DNA from: Sarcophilus harrisii
Lineage: Eukaryota; Chordata; Mammalia; Dasyuromorphia; Dasyuridae
Reading direction: 5' to 3'
DNA length: 64,000 nucleotides
Assembly (NCBI RefSeq): GCF_902635505.1
Contig: NC_045427.1
Coordinates: forward strand, 58,616,539 to 58,680,538
Each line of letters begins with the position of its first letter. Positions within the stretch are counted from its first letter, which is position 1. Below, in pieces: positions 41,688-53,400 of the stretch. A program made the translations under genes and the position numbers. Below the pieces are notes generated by a model, which saw only the letters and a list, made by a program, of their open reading frames with translations, had not been told where the DNA came from and did no database searches.

Positions 41688-43255
41688 CAAGTAGTTTAAT
41701 CTCTATCCTGACTTAATTTATTTATTTCTATAACTGACTATAGAATCTATTTAACTATGTTTGTTTCCTTTAGGGATATATGAGATCACAACTCTGCTTA
41801 ACTAGGTTTGTTCAACTTTTACATTAAAGGAGCATGGCATTATAAATCTATTTTTAAAAACTTTTATTGCCAAAGAGAATGTATGAGACTGCAATATGTA
41901 AAGGAATACTTTTTTGCCATTCTGATGTAATTTTTTCTCAAAAGCATTTTTAGAATTCTAATCTTTGTTTTCTGAATCTTGAACCTATGCTTAGGCATAA
42001 TAAAACCTAAATTTTTGTTATCTCCATCATTTCTGCATTGTGGTAGATTTACTTTGGTAGCTGTTACCTACTATGTAAAGTGTCATAATATATGAAACTG
42101 TCGAACTCTATTATATATAACTTGCTTTTCTTTTTAAGGGCAGGGTGTGTGTGTGTAGATATGTGTGTATGTGTATGTGTGTAAGACGGCCCTGTAGGTT
42201 ATGTGTACCTGTATAGTTTTGTTTAAATGTAGTTTGAAGATATGAATAGATCTATTTTTGGAATCTATTTCTACATGGCAGACAGATTCCAATTCTCTAG
42301 TAGGGTAATCTGGGGATAATAAGGAAATTAGAAAAGTATTAGGCCATCTACACGTTAGATTCTTCCCAGAGTCTTTCTCTGTCTTTAAAGAGCTTTCTGA
42401 GGAAAATATGGACTTGGATATCTTGAAACAGGAATCCAAAATCAAAAGGATATCTTTTCTCCTTAGCTTTAGACAATGTTGGCCTTAATGCAGGGACAGA
42501 GCATTTAATATTCTCTACCAATGAGGAAAATCTTATTTAATTCTTTAAAAAGAATACTCAAATGATTTTTCTCTCTCTTCCCCATCAAAAGAACAAAGCC
42601 TTTGTAACATATAAGCATCACAAAGCAAAATAGATGCCCATATTTGCCAGGTCCAAAAATGTTATGTCTCATTTTGCAACTTGGGTCCATCACCTCTCTG
42701 TCAGCAAGTAACTTACTTCATTATCAGATCTCTGTCCAGTCATTTATATTGTTGAAAGCCCTCACGTATTTCAAAGTTGTTTTTCTTTATAATGTTGCTT
42801 TAATTGAATAGCTTATTCTCCTAGTTCTGTTGATTTCACTTTGCATCATTTCATATTTCCTAGAGTTCTACGAAACTGTCAATTTCCTCATTTCTTATAG
42901 CACAACAATATTCCGTTTACATTCACATCTCACAAGTTGATCAGCTGCTTCTCAGTTGACAGGTACCCCTAGTTCTTTGCTTGGAAAAGAACTACTATAA
43001 AATTGGGACTGTGTTCTATTTAAACTTTGGAATTCTTAATGTCTAGCACAGGACTTTGCATACAAATGCATGCTTATTTTGACTGTGCCAACTTGTGAAA
43101 AGTTCCTATTCGTAAATGTTTTGGGAGTGACTAATTTTATCAGATTGGTTTATTCTAAGTCAGAAGGCTGGGCTTCAGTCCTACTTCTGTCTTTGGAAAT
43201 CCTACCTCTTAGGATAAAAGAATCAAAGATCTCTAGAACTTGAACTTGGGTATTT

Positions 43256-43256
<1 letters not shown>

Positions 43257-43288
<32 letters not shown>

Positions 43289-43408
43289 TTTTCCCCTGAG
43301 GCAATTGGGGTTAAGTGACTTGCTCAGGGTCACACAGCTAGGCAGAATTAAGCGTCTGTCCTGACTTCAGGACTGGTGCTCTATCCACTGCGCCACCTAA
43401 CTGCCCCG
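43257..43408 (-). mobile_element. tRNA-derived SINE (WSINE1-like)
   Basis: On the minus strand it reads GGGGCAGTTAGGTGGCGCAG, then GGATAGAGCACCAGTCC and on through GACCCTGAGCAAGTCACTTAAC to an (AAC)n tail, seen as (TGT)n at 43257-43287. Similar AACTTGGGT/GCTTGGGT flanks suggest a target duplication. About 20 bp of the usual B-box region is missing. Confidence 0.85.
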
Positions 43409-43479
43409 AGCTTGGGTGGCTTAAAAAAATTGATAACTATATTTTATTATAATCTTTCCCACTTTATTCTCACCCCCGC

Positions 43480-43595
43480 CCCCATTATGTGAGACAGGGA
43501 CTGTTTTGCCTTTCTTCGTATCCCCAGGGTTTAGCACAATGCCTGCTTTGTATGGAAAGAACTTAATACATGTTTGTTGACTCGATTCTCCTTTG
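43480..43595 (+). repeat. LINE-2 3' terminus
   Basis: GAGACAGGGACTGTTTTGCC, ATCCCCAGGGTTTAGCACAATGCC and ACTTAATACATGTTTGTTGAC fit the L2 3' end. A second L2 tail lies at 47195-47285. Confidence 0.65.
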
Positions 43596-43689
43596 CAATG
43601 CTCTCTTTTATTTTATGCATTTAAAAACAGTGTTCTTCATAGTGAACAAGCATTTATTAGGAGCCTAAAAAGGAATCCATATTCTGCGT

Positions 43690-44420
43690 CAGGCTGCAGA
43701 AGGGATCCGTAACGTAATTACGTTTAAAAACGTCGGATGTAGTTCAGCCCTGAAAGACGCAGCAAAACTCCGCCGGGGGCGGGGCAGTGAGTAGAGGAGT
43801 TAGGATCCTAAATGCGTTCCTTTAATTCTCTGTCTTTGGCTTTTTCTATTGAATTTACATAACCAGGTATAACCGTAAGGAGCTAAGCATCTCCCGTGAT
43901 TTTTAGGTGGGAATAAAAAAAAAAAGCAACTATAGAGTTCCGGGTGGCAGGCAAGTCTGGGCTTGATTTTCTCCAGCTGATGAAATAGGGAGGTGCGGCC
44001 TTAAAGGCCCGCCTCTCGGCCGGAGGGCCACTGCCATTCGAGGGCTGGGTCCTTTGCGGCATCCGCCGCCAGCCCCTCGCAGGAAGCCAAGCCGGCGTCA
44101 GGAGACGGTTGCAGAAGCACCGAAGGCCGGCAGCTTGTCTCCGCGGTGCTGGCCGCACTGCCAGGGCCCCATGGTGCCGGTGCGCGCGTGGGTCCGCTTA
44201 CTGCTGAAGCCCCGTGGACCCGGACTGGCACCTGCTCCGGGCGGCGGAAGGCTCTGCCTCCTGGCCTCTCTGGTCCGGCATCAGCACCTCCGTCCCCCGG
44301 GGCTGACAATGGCTTCGGGCTCCGAGGGGCAGCTGCAGCCCGCTCCGTCCCGGGGTTGGCCCATGGGTAAACCCCCTGTTTGTTTTGCTCTTTGTAACCT
44401 TCCTTCCCCCTTCTGGCCTA
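43690..44420 (+). promoter_or_regulatory. TK2: TK2 promoter CpG island
   Basis: The strongest CpG-rich block in the window surrounds TK2 exon 1. It has a GGGGGCGGGGC Sp1-type box at 43775-43785 and a perfect 14-bp palindrome AACGTAATTACGTT at 43711-43724 followed by AAAACGTCGG. No TATA box is evident at the expected place. The 5' UTR start is unknown. Confidence 0.7.
44171..44366 (+). CDS. TK2: TK2 exon 1 (start codon, mitochondrial presequence)
   Basis: ATG in context GCCCCATGG; ends CCC-ATG-G before donor GTAAAC, leaving phase 1. The presequence begins [18 protein letters not shown]. Longer than the human exon 1 coding part (about 43 codons). Confidence 0.9.
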
Positions 44421-47400
44421 AGGAAGAAGCCAGGCTTTCTCTGCTTTGGGGATTTGGAGGTGGAGAGGGCCAGTCGAACACATTGTTAGAACGTAGAACG
44501 TCATAGAGCTGTAAGAAATGAGCGCACGGGAAGCAGGATTAGAGTGTCACAGATATAAGAGACGTTACAATAGAGAATATTAGAGACGTAAGGAACCTGG
44601 AAACGCCGATTGTTAAGTCGTTACAACAGCAGAGTGTCGGGTATAAGAGAGGTCAGGATGTAGAACGTTAGCGCTGTGAGAAACTGTAGAACATGCCTGG
44701 TTGGAGCTGGGAGGGCCCTTAAAACATCTAGGGTTGTCTCAGGGAGAAGGCACTTGGAAATCCAGTGTTAGAACACGGAATGTTGGAGCTGTAAAAAAAC
44801 TGGAAACGAGGCTTGTTAGAGCTTGAAGGGCCCTTAGGATATGTGATGTAGTACTTGGTACACAGATGTAAAAGGACATTGGAATATAAATCGGCAGCAA
44901 ATAGAATGTTAGTGTTATAAGAAACGCTAGGACGGGCATCCTTTGAGTGGGAGTGTAGCGTGCCAGAGGTGAAAGCACCCTTAGAATGAAAGAGTTCCAA
45001 TCCTCCTTGAGACGTCTAATTCAGAAAAGTCGTTTAACCTGGGCTATAGTTTGTAGAAACCTACTTAAGGGCGCTTTTATTTGGATGAAAAGAATATAGA
45101 ACGTGATGTGATCTCTGATGTAGGGTTTGGCACCAGATGATGGTAGGCACCTAAAGTTGGAGTCCGGTCATGTGAAGAATTCACAATGGCTATTGTCTTT
45201 GGCTAAAAGTAGATTTTATTAGGTTATTGGGAATAGGTTACGGACCAAAGGAAGGGATATAACAGACACCGGGAATAGTAAATATGAAATCGAGTGGAAG
45301 AGCATATGAAAGACAAGCTCCTCAGTGGAACTTACAATTACCCAGTAGAAAGGGAGCACCCCATGAGGTTGGGGTGTATCTTTAGCTGGCAGGCTAAATC
45401 CTGAAAGGGACTTTGCACCCTAAAAGTTAGCTGTAAGGAGGAAAAGTTAGGGGAGACACCACAAAGCATGGAGAATGGGGGGGAAAAAACACAAAAGTAA
45501 AACTAATTGAAGTGGGCTAAGTTCCAAAAAGATTTAGCAAAGAACCAGGAGCAAGAAGAAAAATTTATAGAAGTTATAGAGACCAAAGCTTTATGTTACT
45601 TATTTGCTAATTTTATGGCTTACAGCAGGGGTCCTCAAACTTTTTAAATAGGGGGTCAGTTCACTGTCCCTCAGACTGTTGGAGGGCCGGACTATAGTAA
45701 AAACAAAAACTATTGTTTTGTGGGCCTTAAACTTCATAACCCTGGGTGAGGGGCATAATTGTCCTCAGCTGCCACATCTGGCCCAGGCCGTAGTTTGAGG
45801 ACCCCTGGTTTACAGGTAGGTTTGAAGGGTAGTCTATTTACTATTATCTCAGGAGCTTGGTTATCACTGACCACCTCCTTGTTTAGCTGACAGTCAGCAA
45901 TGTTTGTAGGACTATACTATAGTTTTCCTAAAGCTAGGAGATTTTAGAATCATTGACAGACAGATTATAAGAACAATAGAACTCTAAGGTCAGGGGACTC
46001 AGGATTACTGCTATATTTTGCCTAGAAGCTGTACCCCATCAGAAAGTGGTTCACAAATCTTAAAGCACTATGAAAATAGTAGCCATTAGTATTATGATGA
46101 ATGTAAAATCTTAGTGTTGCAAGGAACCTTAGGGAACGTGCAATCCTTTCTTCCTGTTTTTATTGATGGTGATAGGAGGCTGAGGTTTTATGATTTGTCC
46201 ATGGTTACAGAGAGAGAAAGAAGAAAATATGCATTTATATGGTGTTTGTTATGTGCCAGGTGCTCTGCTAAGTTTACAAATATTATTTCATTTGACTCTT
46301 AGAACAATTCTGGGAGGTAGATGCATTTGTAATTCCTATATTACGGTTGAAAAGACTGAGGCAAGCAGAGGTTAAGTTATTTTCCCAGAATCACACAATT
46401 CCTAAGTGTCTGATGCCTAACATAGAACCCATTTCCTGTTGTATCTAGGCCAAATTACTTAGATTATAGTAGTTCCATTGGTCAGGATGCACCCTTTTGA
46501 GTGTACATAGCCATCCTTCCTTGTCTTTTTATCCTCCTCAATTCTTGTCCATACCTTCTCTAAATATTTCAGAAAAAATTTATTAGATATACCTGATGCC
46601 TTCTTCTGTTTTTGTTTTCTTCTAATTGTAAAGCAGACTTCACAGATGACAAAATGTGGTTCAGTTTTCCAAAGTTCTAAGTGGTAAAGATGGGGCTGGT
46701 AGCCCAATTATCTGATTTTTGTCCCAGTGCCCTTTTGAATATATCTCATTGCTTGCCTAAGTAGTCACAAGCTTGAAGATGACTTTCCTATCTTAAACAA
46801 ATTTCACTTTGGTTTAAAATGACTACTGTGTGGTACACATGACACTATACAGTATTTACAGTGTGACTGCTGAGCTTGAGTCCCAACTCTTTTATATGCT
46901 ATTTATATTATTTTGGCTGTTATTTTTCCTCTCTGAGCCTCATTTTCCCCATCTATAAAATGGGGATAATAATATAATAACTGTTTTATCTACTTAATTT
47001 TTTTATGATATGATGTATGTAAAGCTTTTTGTAAAAATTAAAATCACGTAAATATAAGCATAATTACTTTTTTTTTTTTGTTTTGTTTTCTCCACTCAAA
47101 AGTTCACTTATTGAATCGAATTGGGTGAAGGTGTGCCAGGCACTGTACTAAGCACTTTCCAAATACTATCTAATTTGAAGAGAAGAGTAATATAGCTTGA
47201 ATATATAGTTTTGTATTTCCAGTGCCTAGAATGGGTCCTTGCACACAGTAAGTACTTAATAAATGTTTATTGAATCGTAAAACTCTCCTTAGTTTATTTG
47301 TATTTTTTTAAAAAGCTTTTTGGATGTCTTATATTTTTTGCAGTCTAGTTATTTCCTAATACAAAGACTCCATTGAACTCTCCTTTATACTTAAGAAAAA

Positions 47401-50400
47401 CAGCTAAGCAAAATTACCCCCAAAAAGAATATTGATAATGACATTCTATATCCATGATCCTCAGCCTCTAAGTGGGGAGAGAGGAGGGGATTTTGGTCTC
47501 ATATAGTCTAACACCTTCATTTTATCTGTGAAGAAAATGAGATTGAGGGAGATCAAATGACTTGCCCAACACACAGCTAGTAAGTAGTAGAACCAACATT
47601 TGAGTCTGAGTTCTGGGAATCCAAATCACTGTTATTTCCATTAAGCTGTGTTTCATGGTCCAGTATTCCTGGAGCCAGATGGATTGTAATTAATCACCAT
47701 TTGGCAGTCTTTTAGGATTATTTCCATGCTTCTCTTTCTTTTCAAGCATTTTTTTTGCTTCAGTCACTGGTCTGTTTAAATTCTGGCTTCAAAAGTTTTC
47801 CATGGGTCAGGGAGTCCTCAGAAGTAACCTTTCCTCCTAAGCTGCTAAGCATTGCAAAGTACTTGGTGGCATAGTACTTAAGAGTGCCAGCTTCAGACAC
47901 TTCTTAGCTGTGTGACCCCGGTGAGTCACTTCACCCTGTTTGCCTCAGTTTCCTCATCTGTAAAATGAGCTGGAGAAGGAAATGGCAAATCACTGTGGTA
48001 TCTCTGCCCAGAAAACTCCAAATGGGGTGACAGAGTCAAACAAAAACAAGAAGGCCATGCTGGAACATGGAAGGCCATATATAGTTTTACCTATTTTTTC
48101 CAAGATTTTGGTTAGGGAAGTGAATTTTGTTATTATTACTTTCATAATTTGTTGTTGTCATGTCCAACTCTCTGTGACCCAAGGACCATGGCACTGTAGG
48201 CCCTTCTATCCTCCACTGTCTTTCAAAGTCTAATATTTCCATAATACATGATAATAATAGTTCATGTTGACTTATGAAGATCTTTGCAACTTGCAGAGCA
48301 TTTTCCTGATGGCAAATATTATACTCATTTTTCAGATAAAGAAACTGAGATCCACGAGTGTTAAATGGCTTGCTCACAGGCACATAGGCTGATTTGGTCC
48401 CTAATCTTTTGACTTCCAGCCCAGAGTTCTTTACGATAGCTCCATTGCATTTTAAAGTTTATAAAATATTCTCTCTGCTTTCAGCAGTTGGTTTTTTTTG
48501 TGAGCGAGGGCACACATTTTTACAAATTTTACAATGAGGAAACAGTGACTCTGAGGGATTCTAAGTGATTTGATTGCATTCATACAGTGGCAGAGCCTGG
48601 ATTTGAATAAGGGTCTTCGGATATAAAATTCCCATATTCTTTTTTGTGTTGTTCAGTTATTTCAGTCCCCATTTCAATCAGTCATTTATTAACCCCATTT
48701 GGGATTTTCTTGGCAAAATTACTAGAATGGTTTGCTTTTTCCTTCTCTAGCTCATTTTATAGATAAGGAAATTGAGACAAGCATGACTACAAGGCTGTGG
48801 GTGTTTAAGGCTGTATTTAAACTCAGGTTCTCCTGAATCCAGTACCAGTGCTCTAACCACTGCATCACTTAGCTATCTCATTTCATGTAGAGTTAGTTCA
48901 TGAAATAATAGGATAAACCCCAATACAGTGATATTTAGCCTCCTTGAAATAACTATTTCAATAATGGCCCCCCCCCCCTTTTTTTTTCTTTTTTAGATAA
49001 ACATGAGAAAAATGAAAGGGACCGAAAGTCACTGGTAAGTACTTATTTATATGCACACCTTCTATGGTAAGGTCTGTGTTTTATCTTGAGATTTTTACGA
49101 CTGTAATTCAAGGTAACATACATTTATTACTCGTCCACTGTGTAGAAGAGATGCAGAGATACAAACAAGAAAGGCTTTGCCATCCAGGACCTTGTAATTA
49201 TATTGAAGGAAATACAAAGTAAACACTGAGAAGTAAATCCTAGAGAATTTAAGGAGGGGGGAGAACTTTAATGAGGGCAGAGGTTGGGTAGGAATTGGGG
49301 TCCAACTTCCCTTAGGAAGCTCTGAAGGATTCTCAAAGGTGGAGGTGAACAGAGAATACATTCCAAACAGGAGACCATGCAAGGAGAAGTGAACTGTTTG
49401 TGTCAATTTGTCTGGAGCATAATAATGTAAAATGAGCTTAGAAATGTGAGCAGGAACCAGATTGTCCAAGTTTAAATGTCATGCTCATGAAAAAGATTAT
49501 AAAAATATTTGATGAAGCACGAGATTTACTTTTTAAGACTTTGTGGAATTGACATCTTGTATTAGAGGCAGTTGATTAGAACAGTAAGACTTGAATTGAG
49601 GAAGTCCAGAGGTCAGATCTTCTCTCTAAAGTTTACTAGTGAGGCAGCTAGGTAATATAACAGAGTGGGGAGGACCTGAATTCAAATCCATCCTTTGATA
49701 CTTACTAGTTGTATGACCCTTGGCAGATCACAACTCTGATTTCCTCCAAAAAAAAAAAAAAGAGAGAGAGAGAGAATGAATCTTATTAACTATGTGGTTC
49801 TGGTCAAGTTAATTTGACCTAAGCCTCAATTTCCCCATTTGCCAAATGGGCATCTGCCTTACAGAGTTGTGAGAATAGTGAGGTATTTGTAAAACACTTT
49901 GCAAACCTCATAGTGATACATAAATCCTAGCCAGGATTATTATTGCCACTACTAATACCCTCATATTCTGACCTTATAGCAGAGCTGCTTTGATACTTGA
50001 GTTATTTTTCACCTTTGTCTTTCTCAAAAGGCAGAAAGCACATAAGGGTTGGGAAGCAGTACACCCTGGCAATAAGCCTTGATCTGCTGATGACAAACTG
50101 ACATTGAGGCTCATCCAGAAAAATGAAAGGGTTGGACTAGGAACTCTTTTAGCTTGAAATCTGTGATCCTATAGGATCCTTACTCCCCTTTGAGCCCCAA
50201 TTTCTCCATTTTCAAAAATGGAGGTCATAATCCTTTCACACTGTCTGCCTGTCAGGGTTGTTATGAAGAAAATATCTTGTAACCTTAAGTCTTGTAGGTT
50301 AAGTCAGGTCAATAAGCATTTATTAAATTCCTACTGTTTGCCAAATAATGGGATTAGCATTGGGATTACACAGCAAGGCAAAGACTCTCCTGATTTTAAG

Positions 50401-53400
50401 AGTCTATAATTTAATGGAGGAAACAACATTCATATAACTAAGTGTAAACAAGAGAGAAATAGGATAAATTGGGATAATCACAGAGGGGTAAAGAATTGCC
50501 CTGCCCCGCCTCCCTTTTTTTTTTTTTTCCAAGTTTGGAGACAATTAGGATTAAGTAATTTAACTAGGGTCTAAGATTTAAGTGTCTGAGATCAGATTTA
50601 AACTCGGATCCTCCTGATGCTGGTGCTTTAGCGATTTTTCCATTTTGAAAAAATTTAATTTAAATTTGAAGCAATTGGGTTGATTAAGGGAGACTGGGAA
50701 AGGTTTTTTTGGTACAAGATACGATTTTAGGAAGGACTAGTAGAAAACCTGGAGGCAGAAAGAGGTGAGGGGGGAGGGGGAAGCGTTTTTGGCCCGGGAG
50801 ACAGCCAGTGAAAATGCAGTCAGGAGATGGAATGTCTTGTGTAAAAAAATTAGAAAGAGGCCAGTGTCATTGTTACTGTTACTAAGGCACATGGAGGAGA
50901 GTAAAGTCGAAGAAGAATGGAAGCTACCAGGTGATAAAGGGCTTTAAAATCTCTGGGAGTTATTAACAGTTAACATCTGCAGCAGCATTATCATCCTATT
51001 TCTCTCCTAACTCTTTCCCAGGGGGCATTCTGAGGATTTAAACCCATGAATAAATCAATGTAAATACAAACCTGGGTTTGCTTATCATTATTAAAATAAC
51101 AGCAACTATCTCCCAGGGTTGTTGTTTGCTTATGTTTGTCTGTGAAAACAAATGCATTATTTGCTTACTAATATTTCAGTGACAGTATATTCATTGCATG
51201 ATAGTTATTGTTACTCTTGTAAGCCCCTCTCCCATTCTGACCCTGGGTGCAAGAAGGCCACGGTAGCACAGCACTAGCTTGGGTCCGTCCTACTGTTGAG
51301 GTGTAGACCACATGTGTTGAGGTCTACATTTGGGATACCTAAATGAAATTAGGGTTTAGTTAGGTCTAGTGGCAGGTTTGGGGTACAGGGAGTCAAACAG
51401 AGTTCCCCTGCAACCCCCTTAGATTCGGCGGTATATGAGGTCTAGAAGCGGCGCGGATTCCCAATAAAAGCATTTATTAGCCCAGAGAGCTAGATTAATA
51501 AAAGAGGTTTATTTATGAGTTTAGAAGTAGGAGATAGGTGAAGGTAGAGATAAGGAGGGCACTGGACAGAGGGTCCAGTGGACAGAGGGTCCTCACATGG
51601 TGACCATGTTTGCAATCTCTGCAAAGAGGGTTTCCAGTGTGGTCCTTTTAAGTCAGAGACTTAGTTCGAGGGGCTTTGGGGTATAGCCCCAAAGTTGGCT
51701 CTAGATCCGGTGGGCTGGATAGGTCCGGACCTTCTATTGGAATTCAAAGGACCAGGATTTGTGAGTCAAAGGGTAATTTACATTAGCTGGGGTTGGGAAT
51801 CAAAGATTGAATCTTTCCCGCATCATTCCTCAAGCAGTTGGAACTTAAATTCATTTAAGGAAAAAGACATGGGGCAAAGTCAGTTATTGAGACAGAATTG
51901 AAGATTTTCTCCTTCCAGGATTTTCCAAGTTCAGGGGTCCCCTCTTCATCCCCCCCTCAAGCAGTCACCTCCAAAGGCATGTGGGAAAAGGGCCGCTGAT
52001 CTCTTAACTGCTTCGAGCTGGCAAGGGTCGTAGAGATTTGGGGTTCATGCCAGGAGGTGAGGCGTGAGGTATGGGACTTGGGGATGACAGCAGGGCATTT
52101 AAGGGGTGCTTGTCCCGGTCAGTTGTTCCCAGTCAGTTGTCCCATGTTCTCCAGGCTGAAGGGCAGTTGTGAGTCCAAAGATTGAAGCCCAGATCTCTGG
52201 AGCAGGTTAAAACCGGGGTGTCATCCAGGATGGAGATGCAGCAGGAAATGCATCAGGCTGCCTGTAAGAACCCATCTAACAAGGAGAAGTAGGAGAAAAT
52301 GCTGGGAGCAAAAGATTATTTGTCTATAGTAAAAGTGTTAAGTAGCCTAGAGTTTAGCCCTTTCATTCTTAATTTCCAGGAAAGCTAATTTCTCCTGGGG
52401 TTGGTATTAAAGGATGTGGACTAAGAAGTCAAGGTAGGCTAGAGGCCTATATCTCTAGTCAAGATAAGAATGCAATTTAAGCTCTTAGAAATCTTTTAAC
52501 TGTGCTGCCTTAAAAGAGTTGGTTCCTTAATAAGCAAAGACCTTGAGCCTTCCCCCCACTTTTCCCACTCTTATGGGGGAGGGGTAGAAGGGGTCAGAGG
52601 GAGTGTAAGGTATCTCAGCACTGCCAACCCAGTTTACCGGCCCCTGAGGTGTTGGGATTGTCCTGGGATAAAAGGGGAAACAGGGCCAGACCCCAGTTCC
52701 CTACCGGGGAGCAGGATGCCGGAGATCAATTCAGCCCCTGTGGTGTGACGCAGTTTCTCCAGTGTTCCTCCTGCTCGAACTCAGGACAGAGACTGGGGTC
52801 TCCTCGGACAGTTTCCGGGGCACCTACAGGCCTAAGTCTGGGAGAGATTTGTATTAAAAGGCGCTTCTGCTCCGATGAGGCAGAAGTTGCCCTGAGAAGA
52901 AAAGAGCTGAGAGTCTCAGGTTGGAGGTAAAGGGAAACCAACAAACAGGTTTTAGCAGCAGAGTGGAAGAAACATGAGTTTTGGACCTCGAAAAAGTTGA
53001 GGTGGTGGGTGGATCCTAGGTTTCAATAGGTTCAGTTTTTCAACTTTAAGAGACAAGTGTGCTGGGTGTGTTTTGGCTCACCGCTTTTGCCTGAGGGCAC
53101 AAGTGTTAATCAGTCCCAGGATTAGAAAGAAAAAAGCACTTTAAAGGATGGACTTGTCCCTAGAGAGATTGGAATTCAGCTAATCTATTCAGAATTCAGG
53201 TATTGAGATTAAGGCATTTTTCTCAAACCTAGTGCATTGACACAGCTTAAAATCTCCAAGGATGAGGGAGGGAAGCCAATTCATTGCAAACCCCAAGACT
53301 TTTTCCTAGACGTCTCTAGAAGGTGTCACAAAGGGCCTCCTAGAAGGCCGTTTGCCAAAGAAAAACCAGGATTTCGTCCCTACGACGTCTCGTAGGCAAC

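Larger units (their letters stand above)
34613..44170. other. CKLF-TK2 head-to-head intergenic region
   Basis: 9.5 kb between the two start codons, filled by L1 debris, a 730-bp polypyrimidine tract, a hAT MITE, a SINE and L2 tails. In human the interval is much shorter (about 2 kb as I recall). No extra exon was recognised. Confidence 0.75.

Noticed and set aside
44054-44170. In-frame extension of TK2 upstream of the chosen ATG
   Set aside because: It begins at TTG, has no TK2 family similarity and lies in the 5' UTR/CpG island.
52649-52944. Open frames of 72-93 codons in the provirus interior as genes
   Set aside because: No retroviral or host motif was recognisable and frames occur on both strands; treated as non-coding fossil sequence.
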